Source: Allokutzneria oryzae
Lineage (GTDB): Bacteria > Actinomycetota > Actinomycetes > Mycobacteriales > Pseudonocardiaceae
NCBI RefSeq assembly: GCF_042429765.1
Contig: NZ_JBHLZU010000009.1
Coordinates: 314,206 to 378,205, forward strand
Length of the DNA stretch: 64,000 nucleotides
Direction of reading: 5' to 3'
Shown here piece by piece: positions 38,640 to 48,055 of the stretch. The notes under the pieces were generated by a model, which saw nothing but the letters and a program-made list of their open reading frames with translations, ran no database searches and was not told the DNA's origin. The translations under genes were made by a program, and so were the position numbers. The number at the start of each line of letters is the position of its first letter. Positions within the stretch are counted from its first letter, which is position 1.

Positions 38640-40137
38640 GCCCCGGCGGCGGTGGCACCGCCTGTTCGAATGGTCCACATCGGACTGGTCGTTGCGCCGC
38701 AAGCTCGTCGCGCAGGTCGCCGTGCTGCTGGCGTTGGTGCTGCTGATGGTCGGCGTGGGTACCGAGCTCGCGCTGCGCACCTTCCTCGTCAGCCAGCTCG
38801 ACCGGCAGCTCGCAGCGGACAGCGCGCGCTCTCCCCTGCCACGGGATCCCATGCCGCCTCCGCCGCGCGGCACCGAGTCCACGGTGCGGCAGTTCAATCC
38901 CGGCCACCCGATCGGCACGATCAACGCCGAGTTCGTCGACGGCCGGTTCGTGTTCGCCAGGCAGCTCGGCGCCAACGGAAACCAGGAGCTGCAGCAGAAC
39001 CTGCCTCCGGAGACGCTGGCACCTCTGCTGGCGTTGCGCATCGACAACCAGCAGCACACGGTGTCCCTCGGCTCGCTCGGACGGTTCCGGGTGCAGGCGT
39101 CGCAGGGGCTGTTCGGCACGAAGGTCCTCGGGCTACCGCTGAGCCAGGTCGAGGAGACGCTGCTCCGGCTCGCGTTGATCATCGGCGGCGTCGCGGTCAC
39201 CGGACTGCTGGCCGCCGGCGTGGTCGGCGCGTGGGTCATCCGCCGCACCCTGCGCCCGCTGGACCGGGTGGCGACCACCGCGCGCAGGGTCGCGGAGCTG
39301 CCGCTCAACCGCGGTGAGGTGGTGCTGCCGATGCGCGTTCCCGAGGAGGACACCAACCCCAGGACCGAGGTCGGCCAGGTCGGCGCGGCGCTGAACCACA
39401 TGCTCAGCCACGTCGCGGACGCGCTCAGCGCACGCCAGGCGAGCGAGAGCCGGGTTCGCCGGTTCGTCGCGGACGCCAGTCACGAGCTGCGCACGCCGCT
39501 GGCCTCGATCCGGGGCTACGCCGAGCTGACCCGCAGGGGCAACGACGAGGTCCCGCCGGACGTCGCCCACGCGATGGGCCGCATCGAGTCGGAGTCCGCC
39601 AGGATGACGACGCTGGTCGAGGAGCTGTTGCTGCTGGCGCGCCTGGACTCCGACCGCCCGGTGGTGCACGGCCCGGTGGACCTGTCCCGCGTGGTCGCCG
39701 ACGCGGTGGCGGACGCCCACGTCGCGGGCCGCGACCACCGCTGGGTGCTGGAGCTGCCGCCGGAGGCGATCACGGTGACCGGCGACGCGAGCCAGCTGCA
39801 CCAGGTGGTGACCAACCTGCTGACCAACGCGCGCACGCACACCCCGCCGGACTCCACGGTGACGACGGCGCTGAGCACGTCGGCGGGCACCGCGGTGCTG
39901 ACCGTGACCGACAACGGCCCCGGCATTCCCGCGGAGCTGCAACCCGAGGTGTTCGAGCGCTTCGCCCGTGGCGACACCTCGCGGTCCCGCGCCGCCGGGA
40001 GCACCGGGCTCGGCCTGGCGATCGTCGCGGCGGTGGTGTCGGCGCACCACGGGCGGATCGACCTGGACAGCCGCCCTGGCCACACCCGCATGACCGTTGT
40101 CCTGCCGCTGCACGCCGAGGACCGGCAGGGCGACTGA
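38617..40137 (+). CDS. Sensor histidine kinase (HAMP, HisKA)
   Basis: The 506-residue kinase has helix 1 (about 30-55), an extracytoplasmic sensor (60-170), helix 2 (180-205), a HAMP linker (RRTLRPLDRVATTARRVAELPL), the phospho-acceptor His in FVADASHELRTPLASIRGYAEL, and the ATPase domain with NLLTNARTHTP, VTDNGPGIP and GSTGLGLAIVAAVV. It phosphorylates the OmpR-type regulator encoded immediately upstream. The ATG at 38617 lies inside the regulator gene. The surface-glycosylation genes follow on the same strand after a minus-strand secreted-protein gene. Confidence 0.93.
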   Translation: MSSSQRAEPRRRWHRLFEWSTSDWSLRRKLVAQVAVLLALVLLMVGVGTELALRTFLVSQLDRQLAADSARSPLPRDPMPPPPRGTESTVRQFNPGHPIGTINAEFVDGRFVFARQLGANGNQELQQNLPPETLAPLLALRIDNQQHTVSLGSLGRFRVQASQGLFGTKVLGLPLSQVEETLLRLALIIGGVAVTGLLAAGVVGAWVIRRTLRPLDRVATTARRVAELPLNRGEVVLPMRVPEEDTNPRTEVGQVGAALNHMLSHVADALSARQASESRVRRFVADASHELRTPLASIRGYAELTRRGNDEVPPDVAHAMGRIESESARMTTLVEELLLLARLDSDRPVVHGPVDLSRVVADAVADAHVAGRDHRWVLELPPEAITVTGDASQLHQVVTNLLTNARTHTPPDSTVTTALSTSAGTAVLTVTDNGPGIPAELQPEVFERFARGDTSRSRAAGSTGLGLAIVAAVVSAHHGRIDLDSRPGHTRMTVVLPLHAEDRQGD

Positions 40138-40208
40138 CCACGACGAGCGCCGCCACCACGCTGTGTGGCGCACGTCGCAGTCAGACAAAAGCATTTTTCA
40201 AGAATCCA

Positions 40209-40589
40209 CTAGAAATCCCAGTGCTCACATTTCTCGTCCCGGGCGTAACCAGAACCGAAGTTGAAAGCACGGGCGATCGTGCACCACTCCTGGTCGCCCT
40301 TCATGTTCGGCTTGGTCGCGGTCACCTCACAGGTCTTGGAGTTCGGGCACGTCTTGTCAGTACCCACCCCTTGCAGAGACCCGTCACGCACGACCCAGGC
40401 TCGCACCACCAAGTTGGCGTGCCTGTTCTTGCAGGTGACGGACGCCTTCGCGTAGATCTGTCCGCCCGAGTAGGTGGGCACTGACGCGGTGGCCCGGCAG
40501 TCGCCTCTCTGGTCGGCCGCGGCCGAACCCGCGGGCAGCACCGCGCCGACGCACACCAGCGCGACAACGGCGGCGATACGACGAAACAT
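40209..40589 (-). CDS. Small secreted cysteine-containing protein
   Basis: The 126-residue protein has a clear signal peptide (MFRRIAAVVALVCVGAVLPAGSAAA, probable cut before DQRGD). The roughly 100-residue mature part has six cysteines (CRAT, VTCKN, KTCPN, KTCEV, EWCTI, EKCEHW), likely three disulfides, and many Lys/Asn residues. Base composition is less GC-rich than its neighbours. It sits alone on the minus strand between the two-component and glycosyltransferase genes. No family is recognised; the pattern suits a small extracellular binding or inhibitor protein. Confidence 0.75.
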   Translation of the reverse strand: MFRRIAAVVALVCVGAVLPAGSAAADQRGDCRATASVPTYSGGQIYAKASVTCKNRHANLVVRAWVVRDGSLQGVGTDKTCPNSKTCEVTATKPNMKGDQEWCTIARAFNFGSGYARDEKCEHWDF

Positions 40590-40713
40590 TCATGACTCCT
40601 TTTCACGACAGCGGAAATGGCGACAGGGAGAATAGACACCAGGTCGCCAACCGCACAGGTGGTGCACAGGAAGCGCACACGGAGGCCACAGCGGCGGCAA
40701 AGAGGCTGGCCGC

Positions 40714-42519
40714 ATGGCCATCGCACCAGCCCGCTCCTGGGAGCGCCCAGCCCTGATCACCCTGCTCGGCGCCACGGCGGTGCTCTACCTCTGGGCGCTC
40801 GGCGACTCGGGGTGGGCCAACGCCTACTACTCCGCCGCCGCCCAGGCGGGCGGACAAAGCTGGACCGCGTGGTTCTTCGGCGCCACCGACGCCGCCAACG
40901 GGATCACCGTCGACAAGACCCCGGCTTCGTTGTGGCTGATGGGACTGTCCGTGCGGTTGTTCGGTCTCAGCTCGTGGAGTGTCCTTGTCCCCCAAGCACT
41001 CGCGGGCATCGCGTCCGTGTGGTTGCTCTACGCCACGGTGCGCAGGTGGTTCCCCGCGAGCGCGGCGCTGCTGAGCGGAGCCGCGCTCGCGCTCACACCG
41101 GTCGCCGCGCTGATGTTCCGCTTCAACAACCCCGACGCCCTGCTCGTGCTCCTGCTCGTCGCCGCCGCGTACTCCTTGGTGCGAGCGCTGGAGAACGGCA
41201 GCACGTGGTGGATGGTGTTGTGCGGCACGGCAATCGGTTTCGGCTTCCTCACGAAGATGCTGCAAGCGCTGCTCGTCGTGCCCGCGTTCGCCCTCGTCTA
41301 CCTCGTCGCCGCGCCGACCGGTCTCGGCAGGAGAGTCGCACAGCTGTTCGTGGCCGGGCTCGCCATGGTGGTCGCGGGCGGCTGGTGGGTGCTGGTCGTC
41401 GAGCTGGTCCCCGCGTCCGCCAGGCCCTACATCGGCGGCTCGCAGGCGAACAGCGTTCTCGAACTCACCTTGGGCTACAACGGTTTGGGCCGTCTCACCG
41501 GTGACGAGGTCGGCAGCGTCGGCGGAGGCAGGGGCTTCGGCGGTGTCGGGCTCGGGAGGCTGTTCACCTCGGAGATGGCCGGGCAGATCGCGTGGCTGCT
41601 GCCCGCTGCGCTGATCTTCCTCGCCTTCGGCCTGATCGCCACCCGCCAGGCCCCGCGCACCGATCGGACGCGGGCCGCTTTCCTTGTGTGGGGCGGATGG
41701 CTGGCCGTCACGGGCCTGGTCTTCAGCTACATGAACGGCATCATCCACTCCTACTACACGGTCGCGCTGGCCCCCTCGATCGCCGCGCTGGTGGGCATGG
41801 GCGCGGCTCTGGCTTGGAGGGAGCGGGACCGCGGCGGCTCCGTCGCGTTGTTCCTCGCGGTCGGCGGCACCGCCATGTGGTCGGCACGCCTGTTGAGCAG
41901 CAGCATGTTCGCCCTCGCGGTGGGAGTGGGAGTTGTGGGCCTCGGCGCGGCCGTGCTCCTGCTGTTCGCCGGGCACCTTCCGCAGAACTTCGTGCGCGGC
42001 ACGATCGTCGCCGCACTGGTCGGTGCCCTCGCCGCTCCCACCGCCTACTCAGTGGCGACCGCCGCGACACCGCACAGCGGAGCCCTGCCATCCGCAGGCC
42101 CCAGCCAAGGAGGGCGAGCCATGGGCCCCAACGGGATGAGCCGCACGGGCGGTGGTGGCATGGGCAGCCTGCTCAACGCGGGGACCCCCGGAACGGAGCT
42201 CACCGCGCTGCTGGTCAACGGCGCCGCCGGGTACACGTGGGTGGCCGCCGCCGTCGGGTCGAACAGCGCGGCCGGTTTCCAGCTGGCGTCGGGGGCCCCG
42301 GTGCTCGCCGTCGGCGGGTTCAACGGCACCGACCCAGCCCCCACACTCGACGAGTTCCAGTCCTATGTCCGAAGTGGACGGATTCACTACTTCCTCGGCG
42401 GTGCGGGAATGCAGGCCGAAAGCGGCAGCGACGAGTCCCGCAGGATCGCCGAGTGGGTCGCCGCGACCTACAACTCCTCCACTGTGGACGGTGTGACCGT
42501 CTACGACCTCACGCGATGA
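40714..42519 (+). CDS. GT39-type membrane glycosyltransferase (first copy)
   Basis: The 601-residue protein is highly hydrophobic, with a dozen or so helices. The first loop, SGWANAYYSAAAQAGGQSW, and VDKTPASLWLMGLSVRLFG, FRFNNPDALLVLLLV and GTAIGFGFLTKMLQALLVVPAF are typical of GT39/ArnT-like enzymes that take sugars from polyprenyl-phosphate donors on the outer membrane face. The C-terminal 120 residues (ELTALLVNGAAGYTWVAAAVGS, LAVGGFNGTDPAPTLDEFQ) form an extracytoplasmic domain. It is a paralogue of the gene at 43843. The acceptor, protein or glycan, is unknown. Confidence 0.88.
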   Translation: MAIAPARSWERPALITLLGATAVLYLWALGDSGWANAYYSAAAQAGGQSWTAWFFGATDAANGITVDKTPASLWLMGLSVRLFGLSSWSVLVPQALAGIASVWLLYATVRRWFPASAALLSGAALALTPVAALMFRFNNPDALLVLLLVAAAYSLVRALENGSTWWMVLCGTAIGFGFLTKMLQALLVVPAFALVYLVAAPTGLGRRVAQLFVAGLAMVVAGGWWVLVVELVPASARPYIGGSQANSVLELTLGYNGLGRLTGDEVGSVGGGRGFGGVGLGRLFTSEMAGQIAWLLPAALIFLAFGLIATRQAPRTDRTRAAFLVWGGWLAVTGLVFSYMNGIIHSYYTVALAPSIAALVGMGAALAWRERDRGGSVALFLAVGGTAMWSARLLSSSMFALAVGVGVVGLGAAVLLLFAGHLPQNFVRGTIVAALVGALAAPTAYSVATAATPHSGALPSAGPSQGGRAMGPNGMSRTGGGGMGSLLNAGTPGTELTALLVNGAAGYTWVAAAVGSNSAAGFQLASGAPVLAVGGFNGTDPAPTLDEFQSYVRSGRIHYFLGGAGMQAESGSDESRRIAEWVAATYNSSTVDGVTVYDLTR

Positions 42520-42554
42520 GTGCCGGGCTCACAGGCCGAACACAGGAACGCCAC

Positions 42555-43814
42555 ATGGACGGCACAGTCCACACCGGAACCGTCGATCACATGACCACGA
42601 CCTTGCCGCCGGACCGCGCCAACGCCGGTCCGCACCCTGTGCAGTTCGATCCGACCGGCCGGACCCCGCTGCTCGACGTGGTGGTCCCGGTCTACAACGA
42701 GGAGGCCGACCTCGCGGCCTGCGTGCGCCGCCTGCACGCCCACCTCTCCGAGCGCCTGCCCTACTCCTTCCGCATCACCGTCGCCGACAACGCCAGCACC
42801 GACGGCACCCTGGCCATCGCAACCGGCCTCGCCGCCGATCTGGCCGAGGTCAGCGTCGTGCACCTCGCGGAGAAGGGCCGGGGGCGGGCGCTGCGGCAGG
42901 TGTGGTCGGACTCCGACTCCCCCGTGCTCGCCTACATGGACGTGGACCTGTCCACCGACCTCGCCGCGTTGTTCCCGCTGATCGCCCCGCTGATCTCCGG
43001 GCACTCCGACGTGGCGATCGGCACCCGGCTGGCGCGCGGCGCGCGGGTGGTGCGCGGCCCGAAGCGCGAGTTCATCTCCCGCTGCTACAACCTGATCCTG
43101 CGCGGCGCGCTCGCCGCCAGGTTCTCCGACGCGCAGTGCGGCTTCAAGGCGATCCGCAAGGACGTCGCCGGCCGCCTCCTGCCGCTGGTCGAGGACACCG
43201 GCTGGTTCTTCGACACCGAGCTGCTCGTGCTCGCCCAGCAGGCGGGCCTGCGCATCCACGAGGTCCCGGTGGACTGGGTGGACGACCCGGACAGCCGCGT
43301 TGACATCGTCTCCACCGCGATCGCCGACCTCAAGGGCGTCGCCCGGCTGGCCAAGGGGCTGGCGACCGGCTCGTTGAAGATCACTGGCATCGGCCGGGAG
43401 CCGTTGCCGGGCGTGCCACCGAAGCTGGCCAACCAGGCCGTGCGCTTCGCCGCGGTCGGCATCGCCAGCACCCTGGCCTACCTCCTGCTCTACAGCCTGC
43501 TGCGCGGCGGTGTCGGCGCACAGGCGGCCAACCTGGTCGCGCTGCTGGTGACCGCCGTCGGCAACACCGCGGCGAACCGGCGGTTCACCTTCGGCGTCCG
43601 CGGCCGTGGCGGCGCGGCCAGGCACCACCTCCAGGGCCTGGTGGCCTTCGCGCTCGGCCTCGCGCTGACCAGCGGCTCGTTGGCAGCGCTGCACGCCTTG
43701 ACCGCACCGGGCCAGCTCGTCGAGCTCGGCGTGCTGGTGCTGGCCAACCTCGTCGCGACCGTACTGCGCTTCTTGTTGTTGCGGCACTGGGTGTTCCGCG
43801 CCCGACGTGCCTGA
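42555..43814 (+). CDS. Bifunctional GT2 glycosyltransferase / GtrA flippase-like protein
   Basis: A 419-residue fusion. Residues 40-280 are a GT2 polyprenyl-phosphate glycosyltransferase (DVVVPVYNEEADLAACV, ADNASTDGT, metal-binding YMDVDLSTD, QCGFKAI). Residues 290-415 form a four-helix GtrA domain (NQAVRFAAVGIASTLAYLLLY, NTAANRRFTFG, HWVFRARRA). The first makes a lipid-linked sugar and the second is thought to flip it outward, supplying the flanking GT39 enzymes. ATG 42555 follows AGGAACG; ATG 42591 is an alternative. It sits between two GT39 paralogues on one strand. Confidence 0.9.
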   Translation: MDGTVHTGTVDHMTTTLPPDRANAGPHPVQFDPTGRTPLLDVVVPVYNEEADLAACVRRLHAHLSERLPYSFRITVADNASTDGTLAIATGLAADLAEVSVVHLAEKGRGRALRQVWSDSDSPVLAYMDVDLSTDLAALFPLIAPLISGHSDVAIGTRLARGARVVRGPKREFISRCYNLILRGALAARFSDAQCGFKAIRKDVAGRLLPLVEDTGWFFDTELLVLAQQAGLRIHEVPVDWVDDPDSRVDIVSTAIADLKGVARLAKGLATGSLKITGIGREPLPGVPPKLANQAVRFAAVGIASTLAYLLLYSLLRGGVGAQAANLVALLVTAVGNTAANRRFTFGVRGRGGAARHHLQGLVAFALGLALTSGSLAALHALTAPGQLVELGVLVLANLVATVLRFLLLRHWVFRARRA

Positions 43815-43842
43815 CGGAGCACCACCTTCACAGGGAGAACCG

Positions 43843-45711
43843 ATGACCACCTCGCTGAGCGCCCCCGCTCCCGAGAAAGCCACAAACGTTGCGCCACACC
43901 ACAAAAGTCCCCGCTGGGTGCGGGCATCGTTCTCCGCGTTGCTGCTCGGGACAGCGCTGCTCTACCTCTGGGACCTCGGCTCGTCCGAGTACGCCAACAC
44001 CTACTACTCGGCGGCGGTGCAGGCGGCGGCACAGAGCTGGAAGGCGTGGCTGTTCGGCTCACTGGACGCGGGCAACATCGTCACCGTCGACAAGCCACCG
44101 GCGGCCCTGTGGCTGATGGGACTGTCAGCGCGGCTGTTCGGGTTCTCCACGTGGAGCATGCTCGTGCCCCAGGCACTGGCCGGGGTCGCCTCGGTCGCGC
44201 TGCTGTACGCGGCGGTGCGGCGCTGGTTCGGACCGGCGGCCGGGTTGCTCGCGGGCGCGGTCCTCGCGCTGACGCCGGTGGCCGCGATCATGTTCCGGTT
44301 CAACAACCCCGACGCGCTGCTCGTGCTGCTGCTCGTCGCGGCCGGGTACTGCCTGACAAGGGCGCTGGAGAACGGCAGCACGCGATGGTTGTTGCTGTGC
44401 GGCACGGCGATCGGCTTCGGCTTCCTCACCAAGATGCTCCAGGCGTTCCTGGTGTTGCCCGCCTTCGGGCTGGTCTACCTGATCGCGGCGCCTACCGGGC
44501 TCGGCAAGCGGATCGCGCAGCTCGCGGGCGCGATGGGCGCGGTGATCGCCTCCGCGGGGTGGTACATCGCGCTGGTGGAGCTGTGGCCGGCGTCCTCGCG
44601 GCCCTACATCGGCGGCTCAACCACCAACAGCGCGCTCGAACTCGCCTTGGGCTACAACGGTCTCTCCCGGATCTTCGGCAACACCGGAGGCGGACCCGGC
44701 GGAAGCGGACCCGGCGGAGGCGGCGGTGAGCGGGTCGTGATGGGCGGCGGCGGGGCTGGGAACCTCGGCTTCGGCGGGGAGTCCGGGATCACCCGGCTCT
44801 TCGGCGACAGCATGGGCGCGGAGATCTCGTGGCTGCTGCCCGCCGCGCTGATCGGGCTCGTCGCCGGGTTGTGGTTCACCCGCAGGGCACCGCGCACCGA
44901 CCGCACCCGCGCGGCCCTGATCCTGTGGGGCGGCTGGCTCGTGGTGTCGGGCCTGGTGTTCAGCTTCATGAGCGGCATCGTGCACCCGTACTACACGGTC
45001 GCGCTCGCACCGGCGATCGGTGCGCTGGTGGCGATCGCCGGACGCCAGCTGTGGTTGGGGCGCAAGAACAAGTCGGCACGCGCGGTACTCGCGTCGATGA
45101 TCGTCGTGACTGGGGTGTGGGGCGCGATCCTGTTGAGCCGCAACGGTTCCTGGTACACCTACCTCGGCTGGGTCGCGTTTGGACTGACCGTCGTCGCGGC
45201 AACTGGAGTCGTTCTCGGCGCTCGAAGGCTCGGCGCGCTTCTGCTCGCTGTGACGCTGATCGGCGGCCTGAGCAGCACGGCGGCCTACGCCGCGGTCACC
45301 GCGAGCGTTCCGCACACCGGCTCGATCCCGATGTCCGGGCCGCGGTCCGACCAGGGCGGCCCCGGCGGCGGTGGACCGCGCAGCGGAGAGCAGACGAACA
45401 CCGAGCTGGTCGAGCTGCTGAAGGCGACAACGACCACCTGGGCCGCCGCGTCCAACGGCGCGCAGGGCTCCGGCGGCCTGCAACTGGCCAGCGGCAGGCC
45501 GGTGATGGCCATCGGCGGCTTCAGCGGCCGTGACCCGGCACCGACCCTGGAGGAGTTCAAGCAGTACGTGGCGCGGGGCCAGGTCGCCTACTACGTCTCC
45601 GGTGGCATGGGCGGCGGCGGGATGGGCGGCGGCACCGAGATCGCCACCTGGGTGCAGGAGAACTTCACCCCGAGGACTTACGGTGGCTTCACCGTCTACA
45701 AGCTGACCTGA
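43843..45711 (+). CDS. GT39-type membrane glycosyltransferase (second copy)
   Basis: This 622-residue paralogue of the first GT39 protein shares SSEYANTYYSAAVQAAAQSW, VDKPPAALWLMGLSARLFG, FRFNNPDALLVLLLVAAGY and the C-terminal domain with LASGRPVMAIGGFSGRDPAPTLEEF. It differs by a glycine-rich insertion (about residues 285-310, GGGPGGSGPGGGGGERVVMG) in an extracytoplasmic loop and another Gly/Met-rich stretch before the last 30 residues. CAGGGAGAACC precedes ATG 43843. Both copies probably use the lipid-linked sugar made by the GT2-GtrA protein, perhaps on different acceptors. Confidence 0.88.
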   Translation: MTTSLSAPAPEKATNVAPHHKSPRWVRASFSALLLGTALLYLWDLGSSEYANTYYSAAVQAAAQSWKAWLFGSLDAGNIVTVDKPPAALWLMGLSARLFGFSTWSMLVPQALAGVASVALLYAAVRRWFGPAAGLLAGAVLALTPVAAIMFRFNNPDALLVLLLVAAGYCLTRALENGSTRWLLLCGTAIGFGFLTKMLQAFLVLPAFGLVYLIAAPTGLGKRIAQLAGAMGAVIASAGWYIALVELWPASSRPYIGGSTTNSALELALGYNGLSRIFGNTGGGPGGSGPGGGGGERVVMGGGGAGNLGFGGESGITRLFGDSMGAEISWLLPAALIGLVAGLWFTRRAPRTDRTRAALILWGGWLVVSGLVFSFMSGIVHPYYTVALAPAIGALVAIAGRQLWLGRKNKSARAVLASMIVVTGVWGAILLSRNGSWYTYLGWVAFGLTVVAATGVVLGARRLGALLLAVTLIGGLSSTAAYAAVTASVPHTGSIPMSGPRSDQGGPGGGGPRSGEQTNTELVELLKATTTTWAAASNGAQGSGGLQLASGRPVMAIGGFSGRDPAPTLEEFKQYVARGQVAYYVSGGMGGGGMGGGTEIATWVQENFTPRTYGGFTVYKLT

Positions 45712-45725
45712 CCAGCGCGAATGTC

Positions 45726-45743
45726 ACCAAGCAATCGCTTGGT
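45726..45743. promoter_or_regulatory. ACCAAGC-AATC-GCTTGGT palindrome before the MBL gene
   Basis: A perfect 7-bp-arm palindrome with a 4-base centre, 36 bases before the MBL start. CAAGC..GCTTG symmetry is typical of operators of TetR regulators of acyl-CoA and sterol metabolism (KstR2-like), but no such regulator gene is adjacent. Confidence 0.6.
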
Positions 45744-45778
45744 TTACGCTCTGTGCCACGGCAGCGAGGAGGACCGTC

Positions 45779-46798
45779 GTGGCACAGAGCAAGGCCTGGA
45801 CCGAGCCCGGCCCGATCACCGTCGCCCCCGGGGTGCACCGCATCCCGCTGCCCCTGCCCAACGACGGCCTGCACGCGGTGAACGTCTACGCGATCGAGGA
45901 CGGCGACCGGCTGGTGCTGATCGACTCCGGCTGGGCGCTGCGCGAGAGCCGGGACTCCCTCGCCGCGGCGCTGCGGCACCTCGACCGCGACCTCGGCGAC
46001 ATCTCCCGGTTCCTGGTCACCCACATCCACCGGGACCACTACACCCAGGCAGTGGCCCTGCGGCGCGAGTTCGGCAACCGCATCGCGCTCGGCATCGGCG
46101 AACAGCCCTCACTGACCGGGCAGCTGCTCACCGACGAGCCGCAGCTGACGCAGCACGCGGAGAAGCTGCTCAGCTGTGGCGCGAAGGTGGTGCTGGACCG
46201 CATCGCCACCGCGTTCGACGTCACGCCGGAGCCGGGCGTGTGGGAGGAACCGGACGAGTGGCTGTCCAACGACACGGTCATCGAGATCGGCGACCGCGCC
46301 CTTCGCGTGGTCGAGACACCGGGCCACACCCAGGGACACGTGGTCTTCGTCGACGACAAGGCCGGGCTGCTCTTCGCGGGTGACCACGTGCTGCCGCACA
46401 TCACGCCGTCGATCGGCTTCGAGGCGGTGATCCCCGACTACCCGCTGCGCGACTACCTGGAGTCCCTGAAGCTCGTCCGCGCCATGCCCGACCTCCGCCT
46501 GCTGCCCGCGCACGGCCAGGTCGCCGACAGCGTGCACGACCGCGTCGACGAGCTGCTCGACCACCACGAGCGGCGGCTGGACACGATCGCGGCGGCGCTC
46601 GACGCGGGGGCGGCGAACGCCTACGACGTCGCGCGCCTGATCGGCTGGACACGACGGGAACGGCACTTCGACGACCTCGACCCGTTCAACCAGATGCTGG
46701 CGGTGCTGGAGACCGGGGCGCACCTGGACCTGCTCGTGCTGCGCGGGCGGCTGCGCTCGACGACCATCGACGGCGTCGCGCACTACGCGGTTCGGTGA
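45779..46798 (+). CDS. Metallo-beta-lactamase-fold hydrolase
   Basis: The 339-residue cytoplasmic enzyme has the MBL zinc motif VTHIHRDHY, ETPGHTQGHVVF with the next His, FAGDHVLPHITPS with Asp, and a late His in LLPAHGQVA. After residue 240 a helical winged-helix-like segment (HHERRLDTIAAAL, NAYDVARLIGWTRRERHFDDL) matches the glyoxalase II/LACTB2-like group. It hydrolyses a thioester or ester; the substrate is unknown. It starts with GTG 45779. A TetR-type palindrome in its promoter suggests regulation with lipid or CoA-ester metabolism. Confidence 0.85.
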   Translation: MAQSKAWTEPGPITVAPGVHRIPLPLPNDGLHAVNVYAIEDGDRLVLIDSGWALRESRDSLAAALRHLDRDLGDISRFLVTHIHRDHYTQAVALRREFGNRIALGIGEQPSLTGQLLTDEPQLTQHAEKLLSCGAKVVLDRIATAFDVTPEPGVWEEPDEWLSNDTVIEIGDRALRVVETPGHTQGHVVFVDDKAGLLFAGDHVLPHITPSIGFEAVIPDYPLRDYLESLKLVRAMPDLRLLPAHGQVADSVHDRVDELLDHHERRLDTIAAALDAGAANAYDVARLIGWTRRERHFDDLDPFNQMLAVLETGAHLDLLVLRGRLRSTTIDGVAHYAVR

Positions 46799-46896
46799 AC
46801 CGGCGCTGTGACGTGCGCCCCCGTCCGTCCGCTGCCGGGACCCGGATGGATAGCATCCCCAGGGTTGGCAACCCCACGCTCAATGAGGAGATCGTC

Positions 46897-47883
<987 letters not shown>

Positions 47884-47898
47884 CCCACGCTCTCCCGA

Positions 47899-47931
47899 CG
47901 ACCCCCGGCCCACTCGGCCGGGGGTCGTTTT
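47899..47931 (+). terminator. Intrinsic terminator of mdh
   Basis: A 12-bp perfect stem (CGACCCCCGGCC at 47899-47910 with 47916-47927), a 5-nt loop and a TTTT run. Confidence 0.9.
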
Positions 47932-48055
47932 GCGTGCTGCCTCGATCAAGACATCGGATGAATGGCGGATATTTTTCCCTGCGGACTCGATCTGAGCCAG
48001 TAAACATCGTATGTTTCGCCCCGCCGCCGACATGACGCAGTGAGGACAGGGGCGA

